Shown: positions 62,601 to 64,000 of the stretch, piece by piece | Layout: each line of letters begins with the position of its first letter | How positions within the stretch are numbered: the first letter of the stretch is position 1 | Program-made: the position numbers and the translations under genes | Notes under the pieces: model-generated | What the model was told of the DNA's origin: nothing | Databases searched by the model: none | What the model saw: the letters and a program-made list of their open reading frames with translations, nothing else | NCBI GenBank assembly: GCA_026874595.1 | Contig: CM049321.1 | Span: 21,052,979-21,116,978, forward strand | Length of the DNA: 64,000 bases | Direction: 5' to 3' | DNA from: Sipunculus nudus | Lineage: Eukaryota > Annelida > Sipuncula > Golfingiida > Sipunculidae

Positions 62601-64000
62601 TAAATAAATGATAAAATGACAGTGGTTCCTATATTGGAGTAAAGTAAGTCTGCTGGACTTTCTTTTATTCAGGCTTTTATTAATGAAGATCACTTTTGTG
62701 AATTCAAGATATGCTCAGTGCTTTTCAACGTATAATTCTGTATTTTCACAAAGGTGTCATTTCAGTTAGGGAAAAATACTGTGCAATTACGTATTCAACA
62801 ATATGAGGTGCTCAGGACTAGAGATATCTTAACAAAAGAGCAAATGCATTGTGCTTTAATTACAGAAAGCGTGATGTGCTGCAGTGTTTGAGTACTGCAG
62901 CTGGTCTGTTTTATATGAATGAGCATGAAGGATTTCTCAGTAAAATGATGGAACAGTTTATTGTGTGCCATAGGTGCTAATATCAAGTATCATATGAAAG
63001 CACTGCATTGTGTAGTCCCGGCTGTAACAAACCATTTACGCTATTTCGTCGGCAAATGCAACACTTGACGCAAAGTGCATAATATTCATATGTTTTGATA
63101 ACCTTGAAGCCAGAATATTTAAGAGTTTATTAATAATTCTGAAAGAGATGTATTATGATGAGCGAAAACTCGGCATGCTTGTCAAATCACTCGGACATCG
63201 TGATTACCACAAGGCATGACTGAAATTAGTTCATTTTAAAATAAGTTCATCGAAGAAATGGTTTTGTTTTATTAAAGTGTGGAATATACTTATTGTTGCA
63301 ACAGTTTTCCTTTTAGTTATATCTCCATAGTTATATAAATCCATAGTTCAAGTGTGAAATGCTGTGATTTAGCAAATTCTACTTATATAGGTGCATGCCT
63401 GTATGTGTGAGAAAGTGGTGAATGAATGTGCAATATATGCAATTTGCCTACATTTTTCTTCTAATTAAATAACATTTGCCGTTAATTCTGTAAGGATTTA
63501 TTACCAATGTCTCCGCTGCCTGGTTCAATTCTCTCGCTCTTGACAAATTATGATTTGATAAAAATATATATACATCCAGATTTCAATTTATTGACCATGA
63601 GATTTGCCCTACACTGAACAAATATTTTTTTTTTTATTCTGAGAAATAAATATATGAGTCCATGCTGTTAATAGAATCGATCATGTAATGTAATATACTG
63701 GTTTGTCACACCTGTCGCGTGGAGTAAGAGAATGAATCATTCAGGTGTTTTCTTTGAAACTGGACCGTGCTGCGGGCAGATAGTCAATAGAAGCCTCGCG
63801 GGACAATAATACATGTAATACAACGTAACCTGCTGACTCGGGGGGGGGGGGGGGTCCTTTGGATGAATGGAACAGGATGGAAGGGCCAGGTGTTAATTGA
63901 TTGTTCATGCAGGAACTGGGAGGGGCTCGCTCACTCGACCAGACAAACTTGTTACTTATAAGAGGATCAATTATCTGGCCAGCTGGGTAATATCCCGCCG
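62601..64000. other. Downstream flank, no gene recognised
   Basis: AT-rich at first, then somewhat richer in CG from about 63710. A G run lies at 63841-63854. The minus-strand frame at 62795-62986 has no recognisable family. Confidence 0.5.

Overview
The window looks like nuclear DNA of a mollusc, most likely a bivalve. It is AT-rich, intron-rich and packed with repeats. The only confidently recognised genes are two conserved animal genes with spliceosomal signals. Several repeat families carry (CCGT)n tracts followed by tandem core units, an architecture I recall from the 'pearl'/Helentron-like elements described in bivalves. The species cannot be fixed from the sequence.

Gene 1 (minus strand, 32052 down to 7347, still open at its 3' end) is a homologue of WAC, the WW-domain adaptor with coiled coil. 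I rebuilt seven coding exons by splice sites and phase: 32052-32012, 31843-31810, 30717-30537, 13199-13024, 9871-9744, 8978-8899 and 7859-7347. The phases chain without a break into 384 codons. The product starts [14 protein letters not shown] and has a complete WW domain at about residues 154-186. The C-terminal half, including the expected coiled coil, was not found and probably lies left of the window. A promoter-like block with two ETS-type sites and a short upstream ORF lies just before the start codon. The 17.3-kb third intron and the 3.1-kb fourth intron are full of mobile elements.

Gene 2 (plus strand, 61897-62373) is SDHAF2/Sdh5, the mitochondrial factor that helps attach FAD to succinate dehydrogenase. 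Its reading frame is uninterrupted. It follows a splice acceptor directly and is followed by a polyadenylation signal at 62571.

Most of the rest is repeat. Layout: 1-2385 large repeat B; 2386-4092 mostly unique, with a cluster of CRE-like sites; 4093-6293 palindrome-rich elements; 7347-32052 WAC with intronic elements (repeat H split by element F, two tRNA-derived SINEs, a 26-bp minisatellite in a tandem duplication, elements D and E, and an 881-bp hAT-type element with an 8-bp target duplication); 32100-35100 unique intergenic DNA; 35101-61823 a dense zone of nested hairpin-ended elements (families A, B, C, D, G).

The most striking observation is a shared grammar across these elements. Each has a 5' hairpin, then a CCGT or CG-rich patch, then tandem cores. 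In several otherwise different families the core contains an ATATCTC-type start, an AAATTTTGC-type middle and the perfect palindrome GGTGGCGCCACC. The 3' end is a hairpin followed by CTTGTT or CTAGTT. Five insertions can be read as a nested set: element C0 is broken by two A elements, each of which is itself broken by another C element. The junctions show no clear target duplication. This fits non-autonomous rolling-circle (Helitron/Helentron-like) elements. The palindrome shared between families is the part most likely to be undescribed.
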